Positions 36,484-48,022 of a stretch of DNA of 64,000 nt are shown piece after piece (positions within the stretch are counted from its first letter, which is position 1; each line of letters opens with the position of its first letter). Source of the DNA: Gnetum montanum (lineage: Eukaryota; Streptophyta; Gnetopsida; Gnetales; Gnetaceae); assembly GCA_015680685.1 (NCBI GenBank), contig MNCI01010754.1:387268-451267 (forward strand), written 5' to 3'. A program made the translations under genes and the position numbers. The notes under the pieces were generated by a model. That model did not search any database and had not been told where the DNA came from. It saw only the letters and a list, made by a program, of their open reading frames with translations.

Positions 36484-36729
36484 TATACTGGGATTATTCC
36501 CCGCTTTGTTTGTTACCCCGGGGCCCGGGCAGACTTGACACAAAAATTCCGATTAATCGCCTTTTCCAACAGTTTGTTTGTAAAACCTAAAGACTTATGT
36601 TTGAGAAAACAACCGGCAGAAGAAACAACCTTAGTACAATCTGTCAGTAAACAGAAACCACTTGCAATACAATTGGTAAGCTCAGAAAACGAGTTGGTTA
36701 AAAAATTGGCAATTACCATCGTGTTGTGA
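36463..36729 (+). CDS. Unassigned 88-codon open frame, doubtful
   Basis: The frame starts MILGILEYTGIIPRF and ends KKLAITIVL. It contains a GC-rich palindromic stretch (CCCCGGGGCCCGGGC, about 36518-36532). A sequence near its end, TTGTGAGT, could act as a splice donor, so it may be an exon. I recognise no domain and an antisense frame of similar size overlaps it, so chance is quite possible. Confidence 0.15.
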   Translation: MILGILEYTGIIPRFVCYPGARADLTQKFRLIAFSNSLFVKPKDLCLRKQPAEETTLVQSVSKQKPLAIQLVSSENELVKKLAITIVL

Positions 36730-37298
36730 GTTAATTTACAAAATTCTGTCTACTTGCATCTATCATGGTGCTTTTCATTTTATTATTGTAATACTATTGT
36801 AGCTGGTTTTTATTTTACATGTCTTTGTTTTGCATCTTTTTTCTTTACTCGGTTATTGCAGTTCTTTCACTTTTTTTTTTTAATCATCTGCCTGCATAAC
36901 AGCCTTATTACAGCTGTTTTAATGAGCTTAACGGAAGGATTTAGCTGCTCTACCTTTCTCTCGCTTTAATCTTCGTAAATATCGATGCATTTTAATATAT
37001 TTATAATATGCCGAGTTCTTTTGGCCGAATTGGGAGTTTTTTGAATTATTGTTGAAGCTGAAGCTGACCCGCGAGCATTTTCGCCAACTTTTAATCATTG
37101 ATATACTCACAATAACTGCACAGGCTAATTGTGAAGGTTTAAGCGGTCCCAAGGCTTGAAGGTGAACAGAAGTTCAACTCTCAAGTAGCTAGGAGCAACC
37201 CTATCACTAGAGACGTAAGGAACAAGTACCTTATTATTATTCTAAAAAATTGCTATCAGAAAAATTTCAATTATGAAATGGATAATTGAAATTGAGAT

Positions 37299-37304
37299 TT
37301 TATT
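37299..37304 (-). terminator. Poly(A) signal of the polygalacturonase gene
   Basis: Minus-strand AATAAA, about 70 nt after the stop codon, in an AT-rich stretch. Position and sequence fit a plant cleavage/polyadenylation signal. Confidence 0.55.
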
Positions 37305-37374
37305 ATTGAACTGAAATTGAAACGAACAAATTACAATGTAATGATAATAAAGGGATGTATGTGGAGGGTTAGAC

Positions 37375-40300
37375 TTAGGACAGAGTGGTATTACTAGAAC
37401 AGGGAGGAGGTATGACCTTGCCTTTTACAGATACATGAGCATTTATGCAGTGGGACACAGCGGTGGAACCACCTGACTCCAGTTTAAGCTGGATGTTCTG
37501 CAGCTGAATGGCATCACAGGAAACAGTTCTGCTGCAATCCAGTTTAATGGCTTCATTGGTGGCCGAGGTGCCTTTGATGTTCTTGTACACCACGCTGCTG
37601 ATCTTTACCGCGGATTTCTGCTCGGGGCAGGGCTTGTTGGAATCGCAGTAGTACTGGTCTATAATAATTGGATTCGAAACGTTTTTCATTTTTATGTTCT
37701 TGAATGTGATGGATCTCGCATACCCTGAGCCACCCTGCGTCATCAGAGAATCATGTATAGATTTACAGAGATACTCAAGTATCCGATTAATCATGTTCGA
37801 ACCAGGTGATAAAAAGGAAGCACCACTGAATACAATATATATATATTAAATCATCGAATCATTGTCACGGTTACGAAACTTAAACCACATGGTAAATGTC
37901 TATATAATTATACGTTGTGGGATGTTTTTAACATTTTAATACACGCTATTGTACAACGTTTATCGGAACCTGAAAGTGAATATACTGGAGTGAAACAGAC
38001 CTCACTGTTATCACGTTTAGGAATCCTATGCTATCGAAACAATGTACAAACATAAAAATTCACTTTGAAAGCTTGCTAGCATAATGTAATTGGCACAGCA
38101 TAACCCAGGGATCCGGAAAAATGTATGCGTAGTAATCAACTGTTCATCCTCTACATTAAAAGAGACATGGAAGCAAATGAATCATTTAGAAGAAAATCTA
38201 GCTCCTTGAATTCCCTTATTTTCAATGCTTTTCTCCGGATTACAAACTCAAACAGAAGATTTTATTAGGTCTTTAGATGAAAAAAGAAAAATCTATTACA
38301 GTAGTTACAGTTTCGTAGAAATTTAAAATAAATTAAACAAAATGGTTAAGTACTACTAGACGTAAAAAACTAGATTATACAGTCTACAACGATGAGCCAA
38401 ATGACAATTAAGGAATGTCGGGTTCGCTGTATATGAAGGTGAAAGCGAGTATAAACCGTAAAATATACGTACCTGCCATGTTTTGATTCTGACGCCGTTG
38501 GTGGTCTGGGAGAGGGAAGCACGGTCGACCATAATATTTGCAACATGGTCCTCAGAGTTACCCTTGCCAAGGCTGCCGATACTGTCGAAGAAAAAGTTTT
38601 TATCAGAACAAGAAGAACAACCGAATCGTCAAAAAGGAAAGTAAAACGGCAAAGCAACGCAGACTGAATATAATCAATCAGAAGAATAAGGCAGCAAAGC
38701 ATATCTACACTCGATGATTATATTATACATCTACCCAGGAACCAGAATTGAAAAAGCAAAAGAATTAAAGAAAGAATCACTGTATTAAACAATGAACGAA
38801 TGCATCATGCCTAATGCCGTGGCCAGGACCGCAGGAGATATCCTTGGCCTTAACATTGAGGGAACCGCCGACGATGGAGATGCAATCATCGCCGGTGGCA
38901 ATGGAGGCGCGCCGGATCAACACAGATTTGGATCCCGTCACGTGGATGCCGTCTGTGTTGGGACTGTTTCTGGGCGACTTCACGGTGATGTCCGTCGCCT
39001 TCACGGCGAAGCAATCCTGAAACGATATATGGAACTGCTGCGCCTTGAGCACCTGCAGCTTCCTCACTCGCAGATTGTTCACCGATTCAAATGTCACCGC
39101 CTGTGCGATGATCCGACAAGCTCTCAGTCAAAGTTAAGTAAACAATTCGGTTTCTGTTTCAATCGTTTGTTTCACATTTTATACCTTAATTTCAGTGTTT
39201 CAGTTTCAACTGCGACGAACATTGAATCCACTTTTGTTTGCTTAAACAGCAATGCAGAAAACGACCCAATCCTAAGTTCCTAACTAGACCAAACCAAACC
39301 AGACACTGCCAAAGTTTGGGCACCTACCGTGGGAGCATGTGAACAGGGCTGCGCCAACCGATCCGGGCCGCACGGCACATACCAAACACGATCAAATTCG
39401 AGCATGTTAGCTTTGTAATTAGCTTAAATACGCTAAGTCGTACCATCAATTCATAACAAAGGCACGCCTACTTGACTGATTGATTGGTGAATATAATGAA
39501 AATTATGTCGAGGCAGATGCACTTATGAAAATGCAGAGAATACACAGAATAGGTATAACGAAATACGTTGGATTTGTTGACTTTGCAGGAATTTCGCCAC
39601 CAGGCACTGCCTTGGCCATCAATGGTGCCTCCACCCTGCAGTGTGAGGTCTGTGACATTCCTGAACAGCAGCCACAATCTCGTGTCCTTACCTACCCACG
39701 CACGCGGATCGGACGGAGCCACGATCTTGCCCTTTACCTGCAATTCAACTACTCTCATATCTCAGATCATTCACAATGAATCCATCCATATTGTTTCCAA
39801 GTATTCGTAGTGCAATGAAACTGAAATTCAATTAGGCCATTAGGGAAAGCAAAACGTGTATGCCTGCATCGTGACAGGGCCTCTGCAAGGTCCGGAGAAT
39901 GTGATGGGACTGAGCACAAAACTCTTTCCCTTGGTGACGTTCACGTAGGAGCCAGGCCTGGCGCAGGCGTCCTTCCATGCCAGTTCAAATGCCTGCAGAA
40001 TAACATTATATTAAAAAGAATTATCGCTCAGAGTTTCCATGCTTATTTTGAGTCAGCAGATGAGCAAAAGCTCAGCATTCCTAAACTCAAGAAACAACAC
40101 TATTATTCATTCTATTTATGAAAACTGAATTTATGCATCAAATACATGAACCTTTCAAAATTTTCTTTTATTCCATTAACATATGAAACTGAATCTGAAC
40201 CTGAATTTTTACTAAAATGCAGATTAACATAGCTACGAACAAAGTAACTAAAGTCTAGCATTGGGTGGCTTTAGCTTTCAGGCCACAGTTCACCTTGGTG

Positions 40301-40650
40301 TCATCGGATTTGCCATCGCCTCTTGCTCCGAAATCCTCGACATTCAGAGTCGTTACAGGAGAAACGTCCTGATCTTCTTGTGAATTGCTGAATTCATCTA
40401 CCAGGGAATCATCATGAAAATCCGCGTCCTCATCCGTGTCCGTAGCAGGGCACATCATAGCATCATCATCATCATAGGGTGAACCAAAACCATAGACAAA
40501 ACCATTGCCATAATCGTAATCGTCATCCCGCAGAGTTTCCTGCCTGTCGATAGACGAGATTATGGGCATATTATTGCTCAGGCTCATGCTGATTACATTG
40601 CACTGAAACCAGCAGCACAATCCAACAAGTGCAATTCCGAGAGTTCTCAT
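37375..40650 (-). CDS. Polygalacturonase (GH28 pectinase), seven exons, 478 aa
   Basis: The enzyme hydrolyses alpha-1,4 links in homogalacturonan of the cell wall. Exons on the minus strand: 40650-40294, 39992-39864, 39737-39567, 39348-39328, 39100-38811, 38581-38473 and 37734-37375. Joined, they keep one frame to TAA. Residues 1-21 form a likely signal peptide; 41-95 are strongly acidic; the catalytic domain starts near VEDFGARGDG (about 104). The family motifs are SPNTDG, GDDC, CGPGHG and RIKTWQ, which supply the catalytic Asp residues, His and the substrate-binding Arg/Lys. I chose the ATG at 40650 because the upstream in-frame ATG (40761) adds 37 residues before the signal peptide and overlaps the TATA box. 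Introns 2 and 5 start with GC. The subfamily and expression site are unknown. It appears intact. Confidence 0.92.
39328..39348 (-). other. 21-bp microexon of the polygalacturonase gene
   Basis: The exon encodes PCSHAPT in phase 0 and is flanked by GGCGCAG acceptor and GTAGGT donor. It restores the expected link between KVNKSN (exon 3) and AVTFES (exon 5), where plant family members have a Pro-Cys...Ala-Pro-Thr segment. Confidence 0.85.
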
Positions 40651-40760
40651 GTTCGATTCTTCTGATGATGATGATGAACCAGCGAATTTCCCCGACTGCA
40701 AATCGTGTTGGATATGTATAGGAGGGAGATTGATGAAAGATATCTTTGCATATGTGCGCA

Positions 40761-40770
40761 TATATATATC
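40761..40770 (-). promoter_or_regulatory. TATA box of the polygalacturonase gene
   Basis: Minus-strand GATATATATA, about 111 nt before the chosen ATG, next to a (TG)n run at 40771-40782. This spacing gives a 5' UTR of about 80 nt. Confidence 0.5.
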
Positions 40771-40782
40771 TGTGTGTGTGTG
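40771..40782. repeat. (TG)n microsatellite
   Basis: TGTGTGTGTGTG directly upstream of the TATA-like sequence. Confidence 0.8.
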
Positions 40783-42766
40783 TCTGTTATATTACGGATT
40801 TAAGGCTCTGCGTGTGGATCAAACATTGCTTGAGATACGAGAGGGCGTGAGAAGCACTCAATCTCAGCCTGGCGCGGTTCAGGTCGCATGTGCTGTGACC
40901 GTGAATGAATCAAATCAATGGCTTGATCAGCAAGAGATTGATTGAGACGGAAGGATCTCCATCTCATGCCCGTTGCCCACCACATACAACGAATGAAATT
41001 TGCAGGAGGATGGTGAATGGAGGGGAGAAGAAGAATGTATGGTAAGTTAACAATGCCTTTACTTCTATCACTGTCGCCGACTGTCCGTAATGTTAGCTTC
41101 TAAGCCATTAATGTAGGTTTGAAAACAGTGCTCTGCGCTTGCTTTTTCTGTTACAAGCCACACGGTACTTAACGTGCTTTTTTATCTGTCCTGAAACCAT
41201 ATTTTAGTATGTTACCGGTGCGATTGGAATGTTGCCAACTTTTTCTTGGATGGGCAATGCCATTAAGTATAATATTAATTAACTACGTTATATTGACGTA
41301 CGAAGATGTTTACTGCTACTGGTTCCAGTAAGGCTTAAACACCGGAAAATGAACACAAAATTTAGCACGCTCAGTCCACATGCAGCGTAACCAACTTCCT
41401 GAACTTATTGTTTTTTAACTTGCTAATGCTTTAGTCCTTTTTTTGTCAAGTGAACCGATTCAAAATCCGAATGGCATATCATCGGATATGCATATGCAAC
41501 AATATTTTTTATATTGATTTTTTAAAGTTTAATGTGCCATTTGTTGCTAATCTAATAAACAATCCAAATTTTTAGATTTGGAAATTGTGGGTTTAATTCC
41601 TTGTAAGTTCAGTTCCTATCTCTCCTGTGAAGCAGCCTTGTAATAATAACTTTTATTTAATAGGCTCAGCAAGCTGTAAAGAAAAAAGAGGATTAAAAAA
41701 CTGTACCTAACTCTGTATATACATCCTTTTCTTTTACCAATTTTGCCAGTTGGAAATCAACTCTAATCTCCGTTTATTTTGATTCGATTTTGCCACCCTA
41801 TCCACTTTTCCATCTATGCTTTCTTTAAAACATTGTTTAAGGCTTGAAGTTACGCCTAAGCACAGCTGCTACTAGCCTTCTCGAAAAGTCTTGACGGAAT
41901 TGACATCGAAAGGCACCGGGATTAGCATCGATATGTTTCTTTTCTTTAATGTTTTATTCCTTTCTTTGCATACAATTCTATTTGTTAAGGTTTATGGGAC
42001 CTTCCTCAATTGAGAAATGGGAGCTATGATTTTCTTCTCAACGTCTAGGCGTTCTTTTTTCTCAAGTCGAAAGGCCTCAGAATGGCCTTTTACCTTGCCA
42101 ATTTTAACGCTTGCCAGAACGTGATGTACATGTTTGGCCAATTAATAAAGATCGGTCGGTTATTCCTTATACTTAAGGGATTCGCTAATGTTATAAAATT
42201 TTCATGTATGATGTGTACCGGAAGTGTCAACAGAAGTTCATAAGATTTTCTGTGGATACTTTTAATTTAATTTCAATTAAAAATAATATTTAATTAAGGT
42301 AAAAAGTAAAAAATAAAAAATAATGAATTTAAATATTTTATTATTTTATAATTCACAGAGCCTTTCCGTGCAACCTTTCCGTGCTTCTAAGAATCAAATT
42401 TATTTAATACATAAGTTATTCCTAATATCAATAAAGGTAAGGTAACTGTTGCTTATATGTTTCTATTCTACCAGAAAAAATCATGACTAATCGCCCCTCC
42501 TGTCGGAGCTCCTATAGAGTGTGGCTTTGCTCAGCACTGAAACCCACAGCCTTGGAGACCCTTTTACCAGAATCCAGCTTCCGCCTCTTGCTTTAACCCT
42601 TTTACTCTTCGTATTTACTTGTTTCCAGGAACAAGTTAAATAAAGATTTTAAAAAGCAGTAAAAATGAAGGGGGAAAAGGAAAAGGCAAAAGGGGAAAAT
42701 GGGTTTAAACATAACTTTAATAAATGGGCTAAAGCAACGGTAGGAGTAGATACATCATTATCATCA

Positions 42767-42821
42767 TTTTAGCTATACTCCAACAAAATAAGATTAGCTA
42801 TACTCCAACAAAATAAGATTA
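42767..42821. repeat. Tandem duplication, 26 bp x 2
   Basis: TTAGCTATACTCCAACAAAA followed by TAAGA is present twice without spacing. Confidence 0.85.
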
Positions 42822-45800
42822 GTCACATGAGTTCATTTTTGCTAATAGAAATAAATATCAAAATAGGATATCTACTTATATTTTTAACTATGGGGTGTTA
42901 CTCTAATGGAACAACTCTTAATTTGGTAACTCTAACATATTGGATCCATAGTTAGAAACTTTTGATTTGACTATATATCTTGGCAGTAAATATTATTATA
43001 AAAAATGTTTCAAGTTTCAACAACTTCTCTTCCAATTAAAACATAATACAAAAATTATAGAGAGATCAAAATTTGGCTTTTAATGTATAGAATAAGGTAT
43101 AAAAAGGGAAAGAAAAAAGCCATATATCCTATCACATTTTGTTGGGACAATGCTAAGATAAAAATGATTGATCTCATAGTTTATAACATTGTAATGTAGG
43201 TGACTTTAACTATACCTTTTTATTTTAAAAAGACATTTCCTCATCACACTTAGATAAATGGCTATGCATAATTTGATATAAAAGTCATTTATACAAAAGA
43301 GAGCCAAAAATACATCATTGCAATGAAATGGGAGATAGAGTATATTGTTAAATGTATAAAAATTTACCTATTATATTTATTATAAATAAGGATTTTATAT
43401 GCAAGTCCTTTCAAATGTGAAACTAAGTATATTTAATTAACCTATGCTATGCTTGCAAGGTATTACATAAAGAGGATATACAATAAAAGTGAATATGTCA
43501 AAATCCAAAAGTAGTACATAGTATAGATATCCTAAAATACACATAAAGGCTTTAAGGGAGAAATGATAAATAAATGTAGCAATATCTCTTGGCCAAAACT
43601 AATTTGAGGAACCAAAAATAGGAGTAAAGAACCTATTCAATATTAGAGATAAGCAGTACTAAAAAAATATAATAAGCAATGTCCACATAATCGTCAAATA
43701 GTAAATGACATCAATAAAATAAAATAGATCACAAAACTTTCTAAGTAGTTGTGGATAATTAAGACCAGAATTGCATAACAAAAAGAAATGCCATAGCATG
43801 AAATGTTATCTATGTTGCACCATAAAATAATGATATAATCAATATCCACTATGCATAGCCACAAAATAGTAAGTTATCATCAATAATACACAATGAATCT
43901 TGAAGGTACCTATATGCATGGAAATAATAAAGTAAATATAGAAAACTAGCATAAACAAAAGATTTGTAATCTTCATAATCAATAAAATCTATTAATAATA
44001 TTATAAGTTAACTCAATACTAATCTCTATGTTGATGAGTATCATTGATTCCTAACCCTTTAGCTCTAATTGTAAAGAAAATAAGTTAGCCTATCATTATT
44101 AAGTAGAAAAAAAATCATAAGGACTTCCTAATCAACTTAGAGATAGAACCATGAAGATGGGAGCCATCACACATGAGTATATATCTTATATAACACCTAT
44201 CAAGACACAAGATCCAATATAGGATTGCATCACATAATCACACCTACACATCATACGAACATAATCAAACATGATCTTCTAGTTCATATGCTATTAAAGA
44301 CCCATGTTATTATAAGTCCATAATCCATCAATGCATTAAATCATTAATTACCCCACTCATTTCACCACCACCAACCATATAAGAATCTATGTTTGGCACC
44401 ACACTCAATGTCATATTTAATGTAATTAGTATGTATACTTTGTCAAAGATCCAATGCACTACAAATTCTTAGCCTTGCCATTAGAGACCTAAACCATTGA
44501 AAGTACTTCTACGTATCGGAATTAACTTCTAAAGTCCAAGTTTACTGAAGATCCAAATACACTACAAAACTTCCTCTCTTACAAGATGGAGCTTGAGACA
44601 AGAGCATTAGTGCAATTTCCTCCTTCCCATGCCATAGGTTGGGTAAAATCCCTAAAGAAATTATTGGTTATGGCAAGAGATGTGAATGAACAAACTATGC
44701 AGTGGAAAGAACAAGGAACCTATTGTGATGCAATGACCACAAAGAGAAGAGAAGAAAAAACTAATAGTGGAATAAATAAATATATGAATATAAAATTGTA
44801 CAAAACATAAAAATGTTGGAAAAGAATAGGATAACATAAATTGCAAAAGTAAATTCCATAACATATATGAATGTCATATTTTCATAAGTCTGACCATGCA
44901 TGATCCATAAATCCATAGCTAGATAAGAGAATTAATGTCTATCATAATGTTGAAAATGTCATCATCAAGTTCATATTGTCATAATAGTCCTTTGAGGGAT
45001 CCATTTCATTCCCCAAAACTAATCAACCTATAAATAAAAGTGGTTCTCAATATCAAACTAGGTGAGAAACCTTGGTAGCCTCTCTAATTATGGAATGGAT
45101 AGATCTCATGAAGATTAGAAGGAGCATGGCTAACTTACAAAATGTGTTAGCTCAACAAAATATATAAGCGAACCACTAAAACATCCATACAAACATATAA
45201 ATGCATCACAATAACACTCATTTATCATATCATGTCAAAACCAAGGTTTGTCCACTCCAACCATCACCACAAATAAAAAGGCTAGCACACATTGTACTTA
45301 GTGTAAAATGTGTATTACATTGTCATGTGAACCCAACAATTTTCCAAGATGTAAATAGAATCCTCAAGGAAAGAATAGGAACAATATGTCAAAATATTGA
45401 TTATATAATTACATGGATACTCTAGAAATCACCAACAACCAACATTCCCATAAGGATAAATGCCCTTACAAGATAAAGTCCAATTTGGTCCAAGATAATG
45501 CCACAATCTTGAGATCTCAACAAATGAGTCAATGAAAGGCTTGGCATGAGGAAAGGTTATAACATGATTTAATGTTTCCAAGTCGTGAAGTGAATAATAA
45601 AACAAATTAAGGAAGATATCACAATTATCCAATGTTCATTCCAGCCACTATATACCAAGCTAGAAGAATTTAACAATGAAGGACTCAAGAAGGTAAATGT
45701 AAATATGACATGAACAGGAGGATCAACAAAGATCTAGAAGCATAGAAACCAAGAAATCCAAGTTAGGGCCTGAATTGGAAAATAAAATTTCACAAAATCT

Positions 45801-45829
45801 ATGTTTAAGATGAAACTGGGCTTGCAGGA

Positions 45830-46113
45830 AAGATGTCTTTGAAATCAAGAGACATCTTGGAGGAAATGTCTTTGAAGTTAAGAGATGTCTTGAAAGCCTA
45901 GGAGACATCTTGATCTATGTTGAGACATCTCAAGGTTGTAAGGACATCTTGTTCCATGAGGAGATGTCTCTAGTTGGTGGAAGATATCTTGGTAGACACA
46001 TCTTCTGACATAGTAAGACATCTTGGGAAAAACATCTTGTGCATAAGGAAGACATCTTATCAATGATATTGGCTTTTAGAAGAGACATTTAGCAAGGATC
46101 CAGGACATCTTGT
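45830..46113. repeat. Degenerate array of GACATCTTG / AAGATGTC words
   Basis: In 284 bp I count about ten words close to GACATCTTG and four close to its reverse complement, with irregular spacing of roughly 15-30 bp. The opposing orientations could fold into hairpins. It is not a clean tandem repeat and encodes nothing obvious. Confidence 0.7.
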
Positions 46114-47149
46114 TCATCTAGGAAAGATTAGAAAACAAGTAGGAAATACTCCAAATTAAGATAGAAAAAAAATTGAAGTAGGGAATAATACGTAAGGTTC
46201 AATAAGTCTAGAATGTAAATCGACAAGGAAGGGGGATAACCCAAAACTAAGATAGAGAGAAAATTGAGGTCAATATATCCACAAGTTTGGGAAAAACATA
46301 GTGTAAGGGAAAACTGATACAATACAACAAGATTGCAATATACTAAGGGAAAGAAAAATTCAAGTTAAACTAGTATGCAAACAAAAGCTATCACAAGACC
46401 ATATCAAGATTAAAGTAGGGAAAATGGATCTAGTAAGATAACATAGGGGATTAATCAAAATTGTCAAACTCTGATTACCACAAAAATCAACCACTTATAC
46501 CAGAAATTTAGAACCATAGTTCCATGCCAATTTACCAAAAATTCATTAATCAATCACAATCTACTAAGTGCATGAATCCCATAAAAATTGTTGGAAATAA
46601 TCTTGCAATTTCCATAACTAAAATTGATAGAAAACAACAAAATAAATGCACATAATAATTCCATGAAATGACATTCCATCTGCATAAATAAAAGCCTTTA
46701 GGCCACAAAATAATATCATAATCATATGACAAAAATAAATAATACCCAACTCATGTATGTGCATAGATCCTATAATCATAAATGGGAAAGAAGCCAAGAT
46801 GACTTACCTCTTAATCTAAATGAAGAAAATTGCAAAAGAAGATAAGAAAGTCAAAGTATTCAAGGAATCCATGAAACAAATCTGAAGTTCCATAGCACTT
46901 CTTGGCTCCAATCTCCCAACACATTTTCTAGATCATCAAAGTGTGTAGAAAAATTGAACCATGGGAATTTTAATGGAGATTGACTAGAAACCATGGAATG
47001 GATAAAAATACCAATTGCTCAAACTTCCATAAAGCTAAAAGAAAACTACCAAAATTCTTTTCTATTCTCAAACATAACTTTCTCTATCACTCATGTAACT
47101 CCCTCTCACATACCATAACAATTAAAGAGAAAAGACCATAAAATCTTAC

Positions 47150-48022
47150 TAATGAGTGGTGAGCTACCCCTACGCCCAACCATATGAATCACAAGCATTC
47201 ATGCATGATCTGGTTGAATTCCATAGGCCTTAAGTTCCTAAGTATACTAGTTTCAGGATGTAAAATCTAATCATGGTAATCGTTGTCTTCTCAACTACAC
47301 TTGTGGAGCTTAATTGTATGGTTAAGTGTAATTAAGGCATATTATTTTTATTATTTTATATTTTATTTATCTACAATTAACAGTAGCTTTAAACTCAATT
47401 TATAAATCAATTTATTTAATCTAATTACTAATTGATAACTAATAAGTATCTGATCCCACTTTTTGTGCACATCTTGAACATGTATAATGATGTTGGATTA
47501 CCAAACGTTAAGTGTTGCTGGGATTAGCAAGAGTCATATGCATGCTCAAAGCAGTCTTACTTCTGTGCTTAATTGATTTCTATTTAATTGAACTAGCTTA
47601 CTTTAGCTTAATTACTTGGAAGCATTAAAGGAAATTGTATAAAACATTAAATGCATGAATAAAATATATAAGCTAGCTAAGGTACTACAAGGTTTGATTA
47701 GAAAGCTTATCTTTATTTCTGCACACACTGCCATGCTTAAGTACAACAATGCTTGTATAAAGATCTGTACACTCAATGACTCCTGCTATGGACACTTTGG
47801 AAAATATTCTAACTTTGGGTAAATGAAACTACAAGAGCTTTGCCATGCTATGACAAAAACTATCCTAAAACTATGTGCCTAAGCACTATATTTATAGGCT
47901 AGCACATACCTCATGTTATCAGATATCCAACATCACTTCTTGGGACCTGATATCATAGACCTAATATCAGGGCTCTGATATTGGATATATGATATCAGAG
48001 CCAGGAAAAATATGGTTCATCA
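47150..48022 (-). repeat. 3' LTR of M3
   Basis: About 873 bp from TAATGAGTGG (first G mutated to A) to GGTTCATCA. On the minus strand it has the TATA context CCTATAAATATAG near 47889-47900 and, upstream of it, five or more GATATC/GATATT words (47920-48000). Confidence 0.85.

Larger units (their letters stand above)
33446..37290. other. Intergenic DNA between M2 and the polygalacturonase gene
   Basis: AT-rich to about 35200, then more balanced. It has poly-T at 34860, a GGATA repeat (35645-35665), and a 30-bp direct duplication (36413-36442 and 36454-36483). An 88-codon frame at 36463-36729 is the longest open piece; I could not assign it. I see no other gene. Confidence 0.6.
41000..47149. 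other. Intergenic DNA, no gene recognised
   Basis: The first 1.5 kb upstream of the polygalacturonase gene has ordinary composition; beyond about 42700 it is AT-rich. Open pieces are at most about 75 codons without recognisable motifs. It contains a 26-bp tandem duplication near 42770 and the GACATCTT array at 45830-46113. The stretch 44300-46150 may be an old repeat, for example with a TATA-like CCTATAAATAAAAG at about 45028, but I could not find a partner LTR. Confidence 0.6.

Noticed and set aside
38370-38702. 110-codon open frame over intron 6 and exon 6 of the polygalacturonase gene
   Set aside because: It reads through splice sites in a frame different from the exon and encodes no GH28 sequence.
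38792-39283. 163-codon plus-strand frame opposite exon 5
   Set aside because: It is the complement of a GC-rich exon; the minus strand carries the conserved motifs.
40255-40761. Longer polygalacturonase start at 40761
   Set aside because: It would place 37 residues before the signal peptide and begin inside the TATA region; the ATG at 40650 is better.
45020-45045. TATA-like CCTATAAATAAAAG as part of another LTR
   Set aside because: No matching second LTR, primer site or polypurine tract was found nearby.
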